Assembly (NCBI GenBank): GCA_963780135.1 | Contig: CAWAAR010000003.1 | Location: 4,278,001-4,342,000, forward strand | DNA length: 64,000 bases | Direction: 5' to 3' | Source of the DNA: Clostridium_AM sp963780135 | GTDB lineage: Bacteria > Bacillota > Clostridia > Clostridiales > Clostridiaceae | In this document: in pieces, positions 54,414 through 63,136 of the stretch | Layout: every line of letters begins with the position of its first letter | Numbering within the stretch: position 1 is the first letter of the stretch | Translations under genes and position numbers: made by a program | Notes under the pieces: model-generated | What the model was told of the DNA's origin: nothing | What the model saw: the letters and a program-made list of their open reading frames with translations, nothing else | Database searches by the model: none

Positions 54414-56420
54414 CTACACTTTAAACTTTGAAGCTATCTCCACCAATGAAGCAGATTTTTCTTTTGCCTTTTCAGTTAATTCTACAACATGTCCTGACAT
54501 TTTAGTTATGTAAGAAGTTTCACCTGCAATATTTTGAGCCCCACTTGCCTGTTCATTACCACTATTTGATATTTCTTGCATCAATTTTGAAACATCTTGA
54601 ACTGATGTAAGTAGTTTATGAGAAGTGGTACTAAAATCTGTTACCATATCATCTATATCTGAGAAATTCTTACTTGATTCTTCATGAGATTCCACAATTT
54701 CATTATAGTCTGGTAAAATCTTTTTATCTATAAACTCCAATATTTCATAAGCACCAGAAGACAAATTTCCCACTGCTTCCAATATATTTTTAGCAACCTC
54801 CTGTATTCTATTAACAGTATCTTTAGAACCATCGGAAAGACTTCTTATTTCATCTGCTACAACTGCAAATCCCCTACCTGCTTCTCCTGCTCTAGAAGCT
54901 TCAATAGATGCATTTAATGCTACTAGGTTTGTATCCTCCATAATATCAAGAATTGCTGAAGATAATTCATTAATCTTAGAAACTTCTTTTGATTTCTCAA
55001 TAGCATTTTCCAAACTTTCTTTTGTATTTTTATATATGCTCATTATACTCTCTCTTGATTTTATTGCTTTTTGCTTCATTTCTTGTGACACACTGCTTAC
55101 ATTTGAAACACTTTCAGAACTATGCTTAGCCTTTTTGGATATAGATTCTGCATCCTTTTCAATTCCTCTTGATATCTCATTTATTTCTTCAGCAGATTCT
55201 GCAGTTTTCTCAGTTGTACCTGACAACTGTTCTGTAGTTGCAGATATTTCTTCTATACTTTTATTAAGATTTTCCATTTCTATGTTAATTTGTTTCATAT
55301 TTTCAGTTACATTTAAAGATTCTTGTATTATGTTCTTAATTGTATTCCTCTGATTTTCCTGCATATCATTTACTGCAACAGCAAGTACCCCTGATTCATC
55401 TTTCATTTTTAACAACTTTTCAGGTACTGGTACTGTAAAATCACCAGATGCCACTATCTTTAAATGTTTTGTAATTACATTTATAGGGTTTGCTATAAGT
55501 GAAGTAATGAAAAATGCTATTAACACACCTATTAAAACAAAAATAATAATTGTAATTATCTGAAGAAATTCATTTCCTGTGAGACTTTCCATAACTTCAG
55601 ATTTTGGTACAGATATTCCCACGGACCAATTGGTACCTTTTACAGGTGCATACCCAATATATTTTTTTGTTCCATCCCTATAAGTATAAGCATTTGCACC
55701 ACTCTTTCCCTCCATCATATAGGTTTCAAATTTCATTAGTTCTTGTAAGCTTGGATCTTTTTTACTTTTTTCAATTACATTTTCCATTCCACGCACAAGG
55801 GATATATCCTTATTTGCTACTGTATGTCCATTTTTACTTATCATAAAGGTTGTTCCAGTTTTACCATACTTGATATTATTAGTTAATTTACTTAATTCAC
55901 TTCCATCACGTGTAGCAATTAAAACTCCTTTAACTTTACCACCATCTTTAATAGGCACAGCATAAGACATAACAAGTCTGTTATCAGCTTTTCCTAAAAC
56001 TGGATCTGAAACTGAACTCTTTCCTTGAAGCGCTTCTTTATAATTATCTCTATCATATAAATTAGCTTTTACTCCATCTGTAAATGTAACATTACCATTA
56101 ACATCTCCTATGCCCATACTTATATGTCCACTTCTCTGCACTTCATCCTTTAAAATATTTAATTTTTGATCTACAGATAATACATCACTTTTTATATAAT
56201 AATTTTCTGCCAAACCTCCCATTACATCTATTTGTCCTTCAATTTTAGTTTCAACAAACTTTGCAGATTGCTGAGCCATCTGAGACAAGGCTTCAGTTGC
56301 ATTGGAAGCTAGTGTATTATAGGATTCTATAAAGGATACTGTTCCAAGTCCTATACAAATAACTAGAATCAATATTCCAAAGGATATAGCCATTTTTGTT
56401 TTAATACTTTTAAACTTCAA
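54414..56420 (-). CDS. methyl-accepting chemotaxis protein
   Basis: A chemoreceptor of about 668 residues (685 from the upstream ATG). It has an N-terminal helix (about 10-32), an extracytoplasmic dCache-type sensor domain (about 35-280, with YDRDNYKEAL and MSYAVPIKDGGKVKGVLIA), a second helix (about 300-322), HAMP, and the conserved signalling tip LVALNASIEASRAGEAGRGFAV. TTG at 56420 has GGGAGG 7 nt upstream and gives the charge pattern of a proper N-terminus (LKFKSIKTKM); ATG 56471 is the alternative. Ligand unknown. Confidence 0.92.
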   Translation of the reverse strand: MKFKSIKTKMAISFGILILVICIGLGTVSFIESYNTLASNATEALSQMAQQSAKFVETKIEGQIDVMGGLAENYYIKSDVLSVDQKLNILKDEVQRSGHISMGIGDVNGNVTFTDGVKANLYDRDNYKEALQGKSSVSDPVLGKADNRLVMSYAVPIKDGGKVKGVLIATRDGSELSKLTNNIKYGKTGTTFMISKNGHTVANKDISLVRGMENVIEKSKKDPSLQELMKFETYMMEGKSGANAYTYRDGTKKYIGYAPVKGTNWSVGISVPKSEVMESLTGNEFLQIITIIIFVLIGVLIAFFITSLIANPINVITKHLKIVASGDFTVPVPEKLLKMKDESGVLAVAVNDMQENQRNTIKNIIQESLNVTENMKQINIEMENLNKSIEEISATTEQLSGTTEKTAESAEEINEISRGIEKDAESISKKAKHSSESVSNVSSVSQEMKQKAIKSRESIMSIYKNTKESLENAIEKSKEVSKINELSSAILDIMEDTNLVALNASIEASRAGEAGRGFAVVADEIRSLSDGSKDTVNRIQEVAKNILEAVGNLSSGAYEILEFIDKKILPDYNEIVESHEESSKNFSDIDDMVTDFSTTSHKLLTSVQDVSKLMQEISNSGNEQASGAQNIAGETSYITKMSGHVVELTEKAKEKSASLVEIASKFKV

Positions 56421-56588
56421 ATTAATTCCTCCCATTCCTGTCGATATCATTCTATTGAAATTATATATCAATTAATAATTATTGTTATTTATATTTTACA
56501 CTAAATTATTTATTTTTCAACATTAATTATTTTTTAACACATATTTTCAACATATTATAAGAGCTAAATTTAAAAGGGATACTTATTT

Positions 56589-57140
56589 TTATCTTATAAG
56601 TATCCCATAAAAAAGAATATCTATTAATTCTTCAATTCCTTTATTTAAACTCATATTATTTTCCTGAAGGAACTCATCACTTAACAATGCTGATGTAACT
56701 TTATCAAGTACATAATTTATAATTTCTGAATTTACATCTCTTGACACTTCACCACTTTTTATTCCTTCATCTAATATATCCCTTACCATTTTAAGTTTAA
56801 AATTTCTCTGTTCCTCTAATGCATCCCATAATTCTGGATACATTTTTCTAATTTCCTCTAAAAGTTCTAAAGGTATCTTATATTTATGGTATGAAATCAT
56901 AGCAGCTCTTAGTTTTTCTTTAAGTTGATGAGCCTCTGCAACAGCCGCTTCAGTTAGAGTTTTATTATCTTCTAAACTGCTTCTTACAAGTTCTATCATT
57001 AATTCATCTTTACTTTTGAAATATGTGTATATAGTCTGTTTTCCTATATGAATCTCCTTTGAAATATCATTCATAGTAAAGCCATTTACACCCTTAACTT
57101 TAACAAGTCTATAAACAGCATCAAGTATTCTTTCCTTCAA
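56589..57140 (-). CDS. TetR/AcrR-family transcriptional regulator
   Basis: A 183-residue repressor with an N-terminal helix-turn-helix (about 3-50, VNGFTMNDISKEIHIGKQTI, YTYFKSKDELM) and a divergent ligand-binding domain. The M20 peptidase and CapA-like genes lie upstream on the same strand but are separated by about 150 bp containing AT-rich dyads (ATAAATTGTTTATTTATATG-like, near 57210-57240), so it may regulate them or only itself. Effector unknown. Confidence 0.88.
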   Translation of the reverse strand: MKERILDAVYRLVKVKGVNGFTMNDISKEIHIGKQTIYTYFKSKDELMIELVRSSLEDNKTLTEAAVAEAHQLKEKLRAAMISYHKYKIPLELLEEIRKMYPELWDALEEQRNFKLKMVRDILDEGIKSGEVSRDVNSEIINYVLDKVTSALLSDEFLQENNMSLNKGIEELIDILFYGILIR

Positions 57141-57291
57141 GCTATTCCCTCCCTATGCTGAAAATAAGTTCAACAAGATTGTAATATATTATTTTGTTCA
57201 CTATAAATTATTACTTCATATAAATAAACAATTTATAGTGACACCTTATTCTACATTGATATTATAACATGAATAAGTTTTAGTCATAATC

Positions 57292-58626
57292 CTAACTTTT
57301 TAAAATTCTGCTGCTGTTATACCCTGTAAGAAGTTTATATACAGCATCTGTACCAAACTTAAGTGCTTTTAATGGTATTCTTTCATTTGCTGAATGTATA
57401 AGCTTAGAATAATCCACACCCTTTTCAAAATACATTGGTGTAAAGCCATAGGTCTGTATTCCAAGTTTTGAAAAATGTCTTGCATCTGTTACCCCGCTTG
57501 CAAAATAAGGTATTGGTGCCCCATCATTATCCTTTTCCTTTAAAATGTCTACTAAAAATTTGTAAAGCCCCATATTAAGCTTATTTGGTCCTTTTACAAA
57601 GTTTGTAATTTCCATGTTAACTTTTTTTCTAAATAATGTTTTTATTTCTTCCTTAAGATTATCCGGCCCATACCCAGGAAGTATTCTACCATCAAACTCA
57701 AGAGTTATTTTTTGTGGTATAACATTAATTTTCTTTCCGCCCTTTACAATTGTAGGAGTAATTGTATTATGAAGTAGTGGCTCAAAAAATCTCCCTTTAC
57801 CCTTTAAAAGCTTAAGTGTTTTATTGCAGGTAATAGGCTTCATTAGTGATTTAAAAATAATTTTATATGGAGATGGTAGTACAGCTGAAAGTTCAGATAA
57901 CATTAGTTTTACTTCAGGTATAATATGACAAGGCATATATTTTTTGTCCATTGTATTCAAAACGTATCCAAGCTGACACATTGCTCCTCCCCTAACAGGC
58001 ATAGAACCGTGGCCGCCTTCACCCTTAAATGTAATTTTCACATCACATTTTTGCTTTTCGCCTATCATTATAGGATAAACTTTTCTTTTTCCAAAATACA
58101 TGGTAAATCCACCAATTTCTCCAATAGCATATTTTACATCTTTAAAAAGTTCTGCATATTCATCACATACATATTTTGCTCCCTGTATTCCACCATTTTC
58201 TTCATCACATACAATCATTAAAATAATATCTCCAGAAGGCTTTTTTCCTTCCCTTTTCATTTTTATAAGTGCTGAACACATCATTGCAACTGCACCCTTC
58301 ATATCCAGAGTACCTCTTCCCCAAATGCATCCATCACTTATTTCTCCGCCAAAAGGATCATGCTTCCAATTTTCACCTTCTGCTGTGACAACATCAACAT
58401 GACCATACATAAGTAAAGGAGGTACTTCGCCTTTTCCTTCATAATGAACATATAAATTAAGTCTTTCATCATTTTTGCCTATGATCTGAGTTTTAAATCC
58501 TTCACTCTTAAAAATGCCTTCAAGAAATAATATACATTCTCTCTCCTTTCCTGGAGGATTTGTAGTGTTAAAGCCTATAAGCCTTTGAAGTAAATTTATA
58601 CTAAAATCATCAATATTAATATCCAT
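57292..58626 (-). CDS. M20/M25/M40-family metallopeptidase (ArgE/DapE-like)
   Basis: A 444-residue zinc hydrolase of the acetylornithine deacetylase/succinyl-diaminopimelate desuccinylase group. Metal sites: YGHVDVVTAEGENWKHDPFG, GRGTLDMKGAVAM, CDEENGG and GVTDARHFSKLG; the dimerisation domain lies about 190-330. Substrate is not predictable; many such unassigned proteins are dipeptidases or deacylases. It follows the CapA-like gene after 15 bp, so the pair is an operon. Confidence 0.9.
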   Translation of the reverse strand: MDINIDDFSINLLQRLIGFNTTNPPGKERECILFLEGIFKSEGFKTQIIGKNDERLNLYVHYEGKGEVPPLLMYGHVDVVTAEGENWKHDPFGGEISDGCIWGRGTLDMKGAVAMMCSALIKMKREGKKPSGDIILMIVCDEENGGIQGAKYVCDEYAELFKDVKYAIGEIGGFTMYFGKRKVYPIMIGEKQKCDVKITFKGEGGHGSMPVRGGAMCQLGYVLNTMDKKYMPCHIIPEVKLMLSELSAVLPSPYKIIFKSLMKPITCNKTLKLLKGKGRFFEPLLHNTITPTIVKGGKKINVIPQKITLEFDGRILPGYGPDNLKEEIKTLFRKKVNMEITNFVKGPNKLNMGLYKFLVDILKEKDNDGAPIPYFASGVTDARHFSKLGIQTYGFTPMYFEKGVDYSKLIHSANERIPLKALKFGTDAVYKLLTGYNSSRILKS

Positions 58627-58641
58627 ACTTATTCCCCCTAT

Positions 58642-59985
58642 TTATTTCACAAGTAAATTATCATGTTCCTTTGGAAGCAGGCATTTATATAAATGTTTTT
58701 TAAGTCTTTTTAATTCTTCAATTTCCTTATCATCAAAATCGTATGAACTTTCACCATTTTCAACCTGATTCAAAAGTTTTTCAAACCTTAAAAATTTAAA
58801 TGTGTTACAGTAATTATTTTGAAATCCTGTGTAGATGTATATTGGTAAAACTTTAAGACCTGTAACTAAAGTAACATCTTTTTCATTTAAGACACCCTTT
58901 GAAACTTCAAGACCTATTATCCAGGAAAGCTTTGTATTTTTCGTATATTTATGATAAGCTACAAAATCTCCAAGAGAATATATAATAAATCCATTCTTTA
59001 CTTCACCTGTAAAAGGATCTTTAAATTCATATTTTTCCATAGCTTGTGCAACATGAGGGTGACCACCAAGAATAACGTCAATTCCACATTCCATAATTCT
59101 ATGCCCCATATCAATTACATTTTGGATAGGGTATGTTTCAAATTCAATGCTCCAATGAAGCACTGCCACAACAATATCTGCTCCCTTTTTCCTGGCACTA
59201 GCAACATGTTCTTTTATAATTTTAATATCCGTATCAGGTTTATTTAATCTAATATAATTTGTAAGATATTCTTTTCCCTTTGTTGTTTCTCTTCCATTAA
59301 GGCTATAAGTATAAGATAAAAAAGCAATTTTAATACCATTCTTTTCAATTATAGGGATATCCTCCTGTTCTTCTTTTGATCTTGATGTACCAACATGTGC
59401 ATACCCTTTAAAGTCAAGAAAATCAATATTAGCAATTAACCCCTCCTCACTTTGGTCAAGACAATGATTATTAGCTGTAGAAAAAAAGTTTATACCTTTC
59501 CCATTTAAGCAAAATCTTTCAAACATTTCAGGACTTGTATTTAAAGCAGGTGGAGCTGTAAATTCTGTAGGCACACCTTTTGAAGAATGTTTAGGATTTA
59601 ATGGTGCTTCCAAATTCGCCACAACAATATCTCCAGAAAAATAGAAATCACCTACATCTTCCCACATGTTTTCTGTATTATCTGGTCTTATATAAGCCGA
59701 TGCATTTAAATCACCTACAGCAGTTAGAAACAAGCTGCTCTTTTTAACAAAATCCTTTGGTGGATTGTAATTCAAATTTTGATATAAAAAATATTCTTCA
59801 ATATTCTTTCCTCTTTCCCCCATATCAGGCTGTTTAATGAAAAATTTATATCCCCACCAAAGCTTTTCTCTCCAATCCATATATTTGAAATTATCTTCAT
59901 ATTCCTGGGAATACTTATATTTTCTATAATTTATTAAACCAGCTGCTTTCAATACTGTTTTTATCATACCTACTTTGATATTCAA
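58642..59985 (-). CDS. CapA-family (poly-gamma-glutamate type) phosphoesterase-like protein
   Basis: A protein of 447 residues of the CapA/metallophosphatase fold. Metal-site motifs in order: TAVGDLNASAYI, VVANLEAPLNPK, FFSTANNHCLDQSEEGL, VAVLHWSIEFETYP and VILGGHPHVAQ. CapA takes part in poly-gamma-glutamate capsule export in Bacillus, but many CapA-domain proteins have other roles; no capB or capC is nearby. TTG at 59985 has GGGAGG 8 nt upstream and looks better than the TTG at 60021. A hairpin (60014-60046) lies just before it. Confidence 0.85.
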   Translation of the reverse strand: MNIKVGMIKTVLKAAGLINYRKYKYSQEYEDNFKYMDWREKLWWGYKFFIKQPDMGERGKNIEEYFLYQNLNYNPPKDFVKKSSLFLTAVGDLNASAYIRPDNTENMWEDVGDFYFSGDIVVANLEAPLNPKHSSKGVPTEFTAPPALNTSPEMFERFCLNGKGINFFSTANNHCLDQSEEGLIANIDFLDFKGYAHVGTSRSKEEQEDIPIIEKNGIKIAFLSYTYSLNGRETTKGKEYLTNYIRLNKPDTDIKIIKEHVASARKKGADIVVAVLHWSIEFETYPIQNVIDMGHRIMECGIDVILGGHPHVAQAMEKYEFKDPFTGEVKNGFIIYSLGDFVAYHKYTKNTKLSWIIGLEVSKGVLNEKDVTLVTGLKVLPIYIYTGFQNNYCNTFKFLRFEKLLNQVENGESSYDFDDKEIEELKRLKKHLYKCLLPKEHDNLLVK

Positions 59986-60018
59986 TACATTTGCCTCCCT
60001 AAGCTCCTTTTTAAAAAC

Positions 60019-60046
60019 CAAAAATACGTTTTTGGTTTTTAAGGTT
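60019..60046 (-). other. hairpin at the 5' end of the CapA-like operon
   Basis: AAAAACCAAAAA and TTTTTGGTTTTT, separated by four bases, lie about 35 bp before the CapA-like start. The U-run after the second arm on the minus strand makes it terminator-like, so it could attenuate the operon or end an upstream transcript. Confidence 0.45.
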
Positions 60047-60267
60047 TTTTATTATTATAAAACTATCGCAAATATCTGTCAACAATAAATTCACTGGATT
60101 AGCAAAACAGAATATTTTCTTATCCTTATGCTACTCTAATCTGTGACGAATTAAATTTATTACAAGAACTAACTAAAGCCGATATTCATTAAAATCATAA
60201 CATTTTTTATTATCTATGTAAGAATAATCAAATTTTTGAATATATTAATAATTGGAGGTAATAAACA

Positions 60268-61290
60268 ATGTCTATAAGTAAGAAAATGTTAGAAAAATTC
60301 AAAGGATTAGATGCAATGATTGGTAACACACCAATGCTTGAAATATCACTTAAATACAAAGGTGAAGATAGAAAGGTCTATGCCAAAGCAGAATATTACA
60401 ATTATTCTGGAAGTATAAAGGATAGAATTGCCTATCATATCATGAAAAATGCATATGAAACAGGAATTATAAAAGAAGGCGATCCTATTGCTGAAGCAAC
60501 CAGTGGAAACACAGGTATTTCTTTTTGTGCAGTTGGTGCTTACCTTGGAAACCCTGTTACAATTTTTATGCCAGATTGGATGAGTAAGGAACGTGTAAAT
60601 CTTATGCACAGTCTTGGTGCAGCTATTCGTTCTGTTTCCAAAGAGGAAGGGGGGTTTACAGGTTCTATTAAACTGGCAGATAAAATGGGAGTAGAAAAAG
60701 GAGCTTTCTTACCTCACCAGTTCTCTAATCCGCTAAATGTAGATGCCCACTACAAAACAACTGGCAAAGAAATTTTAGATCAAATTGCTAAATTCGGAAA
60801 AACACCAGATGGTATTGTTGCTGGTGTTGGTACAGGCGGAACTGTTATGGGAATCATGAAGGCCGTTCAGGAAGTATATCCAAATTGCAAAGCATTTCCT
60901 CTTGATCCAGCTAATTCTCCAATAATGGCTTCAGGAGGAAAAATAGTTTGCCCTCACAGAATTGCAGGAATCGGTGATGAGTTTATTCCTGAAATTGTTA
61001 AACTTGATCAGCTTGACGACATTGTAATGGTTGACGATGGTGATGCCATCAATATGGCAAGAAAACTTTCTAGAGTTTTTGGTATTGGCGTTGGTATTTC
61101 CTCTGGTGCAAACTTCCTGGGTGCTTTGAAGGCTCAGGATATTCTTAAAAATAAGAATGCAGTTGTTGTTACGGTATTTGCTGATGACAATAAAAAGTAT
61201 TTGACTACAGACCTTATGAAAGAACAACCTACAAAACCTGATCATATGGCACAAGATGTTGAACTAATGGGATTTAAGTCTATTAGATAA
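60268..61290 (+). CDS. cysteine synthase-family PLP enzyme
   Basis: A 340-residue fold-type II PLP protein of the cysteine synthase/cystathionine beta-synthase group. The cofactor lysine is in SGSIKDR (Lys 51), the phosphate loop in SGNTG (79-83), and GVGTGGTVMGIM and GISSGANFLGAL are also conserved. It differs from CysK by the insert around MPDWMSKERVNLMHSLGAAI and LDPANSPIMASGGK and probably accepts an unusual beta-replacement substrate. Its base composition is visibly higher in G and C than its neighbours, which could indicate later acquisition. It has its own terminator. Confidence 0.88.
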   Translation: MSISKKMLEKFKGLDAMIGNTPMLEISLKYKGEDRKVYAKAEYYNYSGSIKDRIAYHIMKNAYETGIIKEGDPIAEATSGNTGISFCAVGAYLGNPVTIFMPDWMSKERVNLMHSLGAAIRSVSKEEGGFTGSIKLADKMGVEKGAFLPHQFSNPLNVDAHYKTTGKEILDQIAKFGKTPDGIVAGVGTGGTVMGIMKAVQEVYPNCKAFPLDPANSPIMASGGKIVCPHRIAGIGDEFIPEIVKLDQLDDIVMVDDGDAINMARKLSRVFGIGVGISSGANFLGALKAQDILKNKNAVVVTVFADDNKKYLTTDLMKEQPTKPDHMAQDVELMGFKSIR

Positions 61291-61369
61291 GTTGTTTACA
61301 CTGAATCTAATGGGCTTCCCTTCATTCTACAGAAATTAAAACAATTTTTATATCTAAAAAAGTAAAAAG

Positions 61370-61412
61370 TGACATGATTAAAGAAAAATCTATTTAATCA
61401 TGTCATTTTTTT
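61370..61412 (+). terminator. terminator after the cysteine synthase-like gene
   Basis: TGACATGATTAAA (61370-61382) pairs with TTTAATCATGTCA (61393-61405), followed by seven T residues. Confidence 0.88.
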
Positions 61413-61544
61413 ATATATTTAACGACTATCATTTTCACATTACTTATTAATTTAATTAAATCTAGAACAAATTTCACAACTTCTAAAAATCAAATGAAAA
61501 TCCTTAATTTTAGAAACCCTAAATTTTTGTAATATAATTGTGTC

Positions 61545-61604
61545 TTAATTGTAATGCACTTGTATATTAACTGTAATATAACTGTAACATTGGTTATCTA
61601 TAAT
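61545..61604 (+). promoter_or_regulatory. Pho-box-like promoter of the repeat protein gene
   Basis: Four 11-bp units lie in tandem at 61545-61588: TTAATTGTAAT, GCACTTGTATA, TTAACTGTAAT and ATAACTGTAAC. The last pair reads CTGTAATATAACTGTAAC, close to the Pho box consensus (two CTGTNA half-sites 11 bp apart). Ten bases later comes a consensus -10 TATAAT at 61599-61604, with no good -35, as at activator-dependent Pho promoters. A leader of roughly 130 nt follows before the start. Confidence 0.65.
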
Positions 61605-61745
61605 AATAAACATAGAAACAAACCAACTAAGGAAAGACTTACATGTTAAATACATAATAAGATGTTAAGAAACTTTCTTTATATGTAACAATATTAAACA
61701 ATATTTTAATTAATCATAATTTTAAAAAATAAGGAGTGGGAAAAA

Positions 61746-62780
61746 ATGAAAAATAAAAGTATTATAAGTAAGGTAATTACAGGACTTATTATGGCAGGCA
61801 TGATTGTATCAACAACTTTCAGTGGGGTATCAGCTGCTGGTATGTCAAAAGGAAATAATGGATTCCAAAACAATCTTAGTGCTTTAGTTACTGCTGGAAC
61901 TATTACATCTGCTCAAGAAACTGCTATTGAAACAGCTTTAGCACCTTCTAATAATGGTAAAGGCGATAATCAACCTGGTAATGATGGTTTTAAATCTAAA
62001 CTCGATGCTCTAGTTACTGCTGGGACTATCACTGCGGATCAAGAAACTTCAATACAAACAGCTTTAAAATCTGGTACTAAGGGTAAGGATGGAATTAAAA
62101 CTCAACTTGATGCCTTAGTTACTACTGGAACTATTACCGCCGCTCAAGAAACTGCTATTGAAACAGCTTTAGCACCTTCTAATGATGGTAAAGGCGATAA
62201 TCAACCTGGTAATGACAGTCTTAAATCTAAACTTGATGCTCTAGTTACTGCTGGAACTATTACTTCTGCTCAAGAAACTGCTATTGAAACAGCTTTAGTT
62301 TCTGTTAAAGGTAAAGATGAAGCTAAAACTCAACTTGATGCTTTAGTTACTTCTGGAACTATTACTGCCGCTCAAGAAACTGCTATTGAAACGGCTTTAA
62401 CACCTTCTAATGATGGCAAAGGTGATAAGCAACCTGATAATGATGGTTTTAAATCTAAACTTGATGCTCTAGTTACTGCTGGAACTATTACTGCGGATCA
62501 AGAAACTGCAATACAAACATCTTTAAAATCTGCTGCTAAAGGTAAAGATGGAATTAAAACTCAACTTGATGTCTTAGTTACTGCTGGAACTATTACCGCT
62601 ACTCAAGAAACTGCTATTGAAACAGCTTTAACACCTTCTAATGATGGCAAATGTGATAAGCAACCTGGTAATGATGGTTTTAAATCTAAACTTGATGCTC
62701 TAGTTGACTCTGGAACTATTACTGCGGATCAAGAAACTGCAGTTCTAAAAGCTTTAACTCCTACTAACAGTACTAAATAA
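61746..62780 (+). CDS. secreted tandem-repeat protein
   Basis: A 344-residue protein with a signal peptide (positive start, hydrophobic core, cleavage near VSAAG, residue 30) and eight repeats (about 40-344). Long units of about 42 residues alternate with short units of about 34-35, so it is built from four dimers. Each has LxALVTAGTITxxQETAIxTAL followed by a Gly/Asp/Lys linker, reminiscent of SHOCT-like helix-turn-helix pairs (L..L...G.IT). One unit carries GKCDKQ, an isolated Cys. No anchor motif is seen, so it is probably released. Function unknown. AAGGAGTGGG precedes the start. Confidence 0.85.
   Translation: MKNKSIISKVITGLIMAGMIVSTTFSGVSAAGMSKGNNGFQNNLSALVTAGTITSAQETAIETALAPSNNGKGDNQPGNDGFKSKLDALVTAGTITADQETSIQTALKSGTKGKDGIKTQLDALVTTGTITAAQETAIETALAPSNDGKGDNQPGNDSLKSKLDALVTAGTITSAQETAIETALVSVKGKDEAKTQLDALVTSGTITAAQETAIETALTPSNDGKGDKQPDNDGFKSKLDALVTAGTITADQETAIQTSLKSAAKGKDGIKTQLDVLVTAGTITATQETAIETALTPSNDGKCDKQPGNDGFKSKLDALVDSGTITADQETAVLKALTPTNSTK
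61870..62770 (+). repeat. in-gene tandem DNA repeats (eight units)
   Basis: The repeat units are almost identical as DNA, for example GCTCTAGTTACTGCTGGAAC recurs in several units, showing recent duplication. Alternating 126-bp and about 102-105-bp units suggest expansion of a roughly 230-bp dimer. Copy number is expected to vary between strains. Confidence 0.85.
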
Positions 62781-62852
62781 TCTAAAAATCAGCACATATT
62801 TATTATGATATTACTTATCAAACTAAAATTTGTATAAAAAAATTCTTAAAAT

Positions 62853-62880
62853 AGGCGTGGCTTTTTAGCCACGCCTTTCA
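62853..62880 (+). terminator. terminator after the repeat protein
   Basis: AGGCGTGGCT (62853-62862) pairs with AGCCACGCCT (62867-62876), followed by a short TTTC tract. It is strong in GC, but the U-run is modest. Confidence 0.7.
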
Positions 62881-62892
62881 GTCTATTAAAAA

Positions 62893-63128
62893 ATCATCAA
62901 GTGATTCTTAGACTCATGTGGAGTTTGCCTGTGAGGAATACCTCTTCCCTGAGCAAGCTCATAAAATACCATTTAGGTATTTTACCCATCTGAGTCTTAG
63001 AAGAACTTATCCAGGAGCGCAGCAGTGCTTATCCCCCACTTTGAAGAGAAGCAGATATCCCAAATCTATGATTTGGTGATAGTCGCTTTCACAGAGTGCG
63101 ATGGGGGTGTTAGCAATGGTAGCGATCG
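62893..63128 (+). repeat. junction-repeat copy b (full-length representative)
   Basis: About 235 bp that contains all modules: A (inverted arms TGATTCTTAGACTCATGTGG at 62902-62921 and CCCATCTGAGTCTTAGAAGA at 62985-63004, with AAAATACC/GGTATTTT inside), B (AGAACTTATCCAGGAGCGCA through CAGTGCTTATCCCCCAC) and C (GTGATAGTCGCTTTCACAGA through AGCAATGGTAGCGATCGG). Copies at 14.7, 26.4 and 54.2 kb carry A; 35.1 and 50.2 kb carry B/C or C parts. It sits between a terminator and the 3' end of the DUF4003 gene. Confidence 0.8.
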
Positions 63129-63136
63129 GATAAATT

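Noticed and set aside
58951..59247. 98-codon plus-strand frame opposite the CapA-like gene
   Set aside because: Shadow frame with no ribosome site or domain.
61870..62770. Regularly spaced repeats suggesting a CRISPR array
   Set aside because: The repeats are in frame within one signal-peptide-bearing ORF, with long near-identical units and no unique spacers or cas genes.
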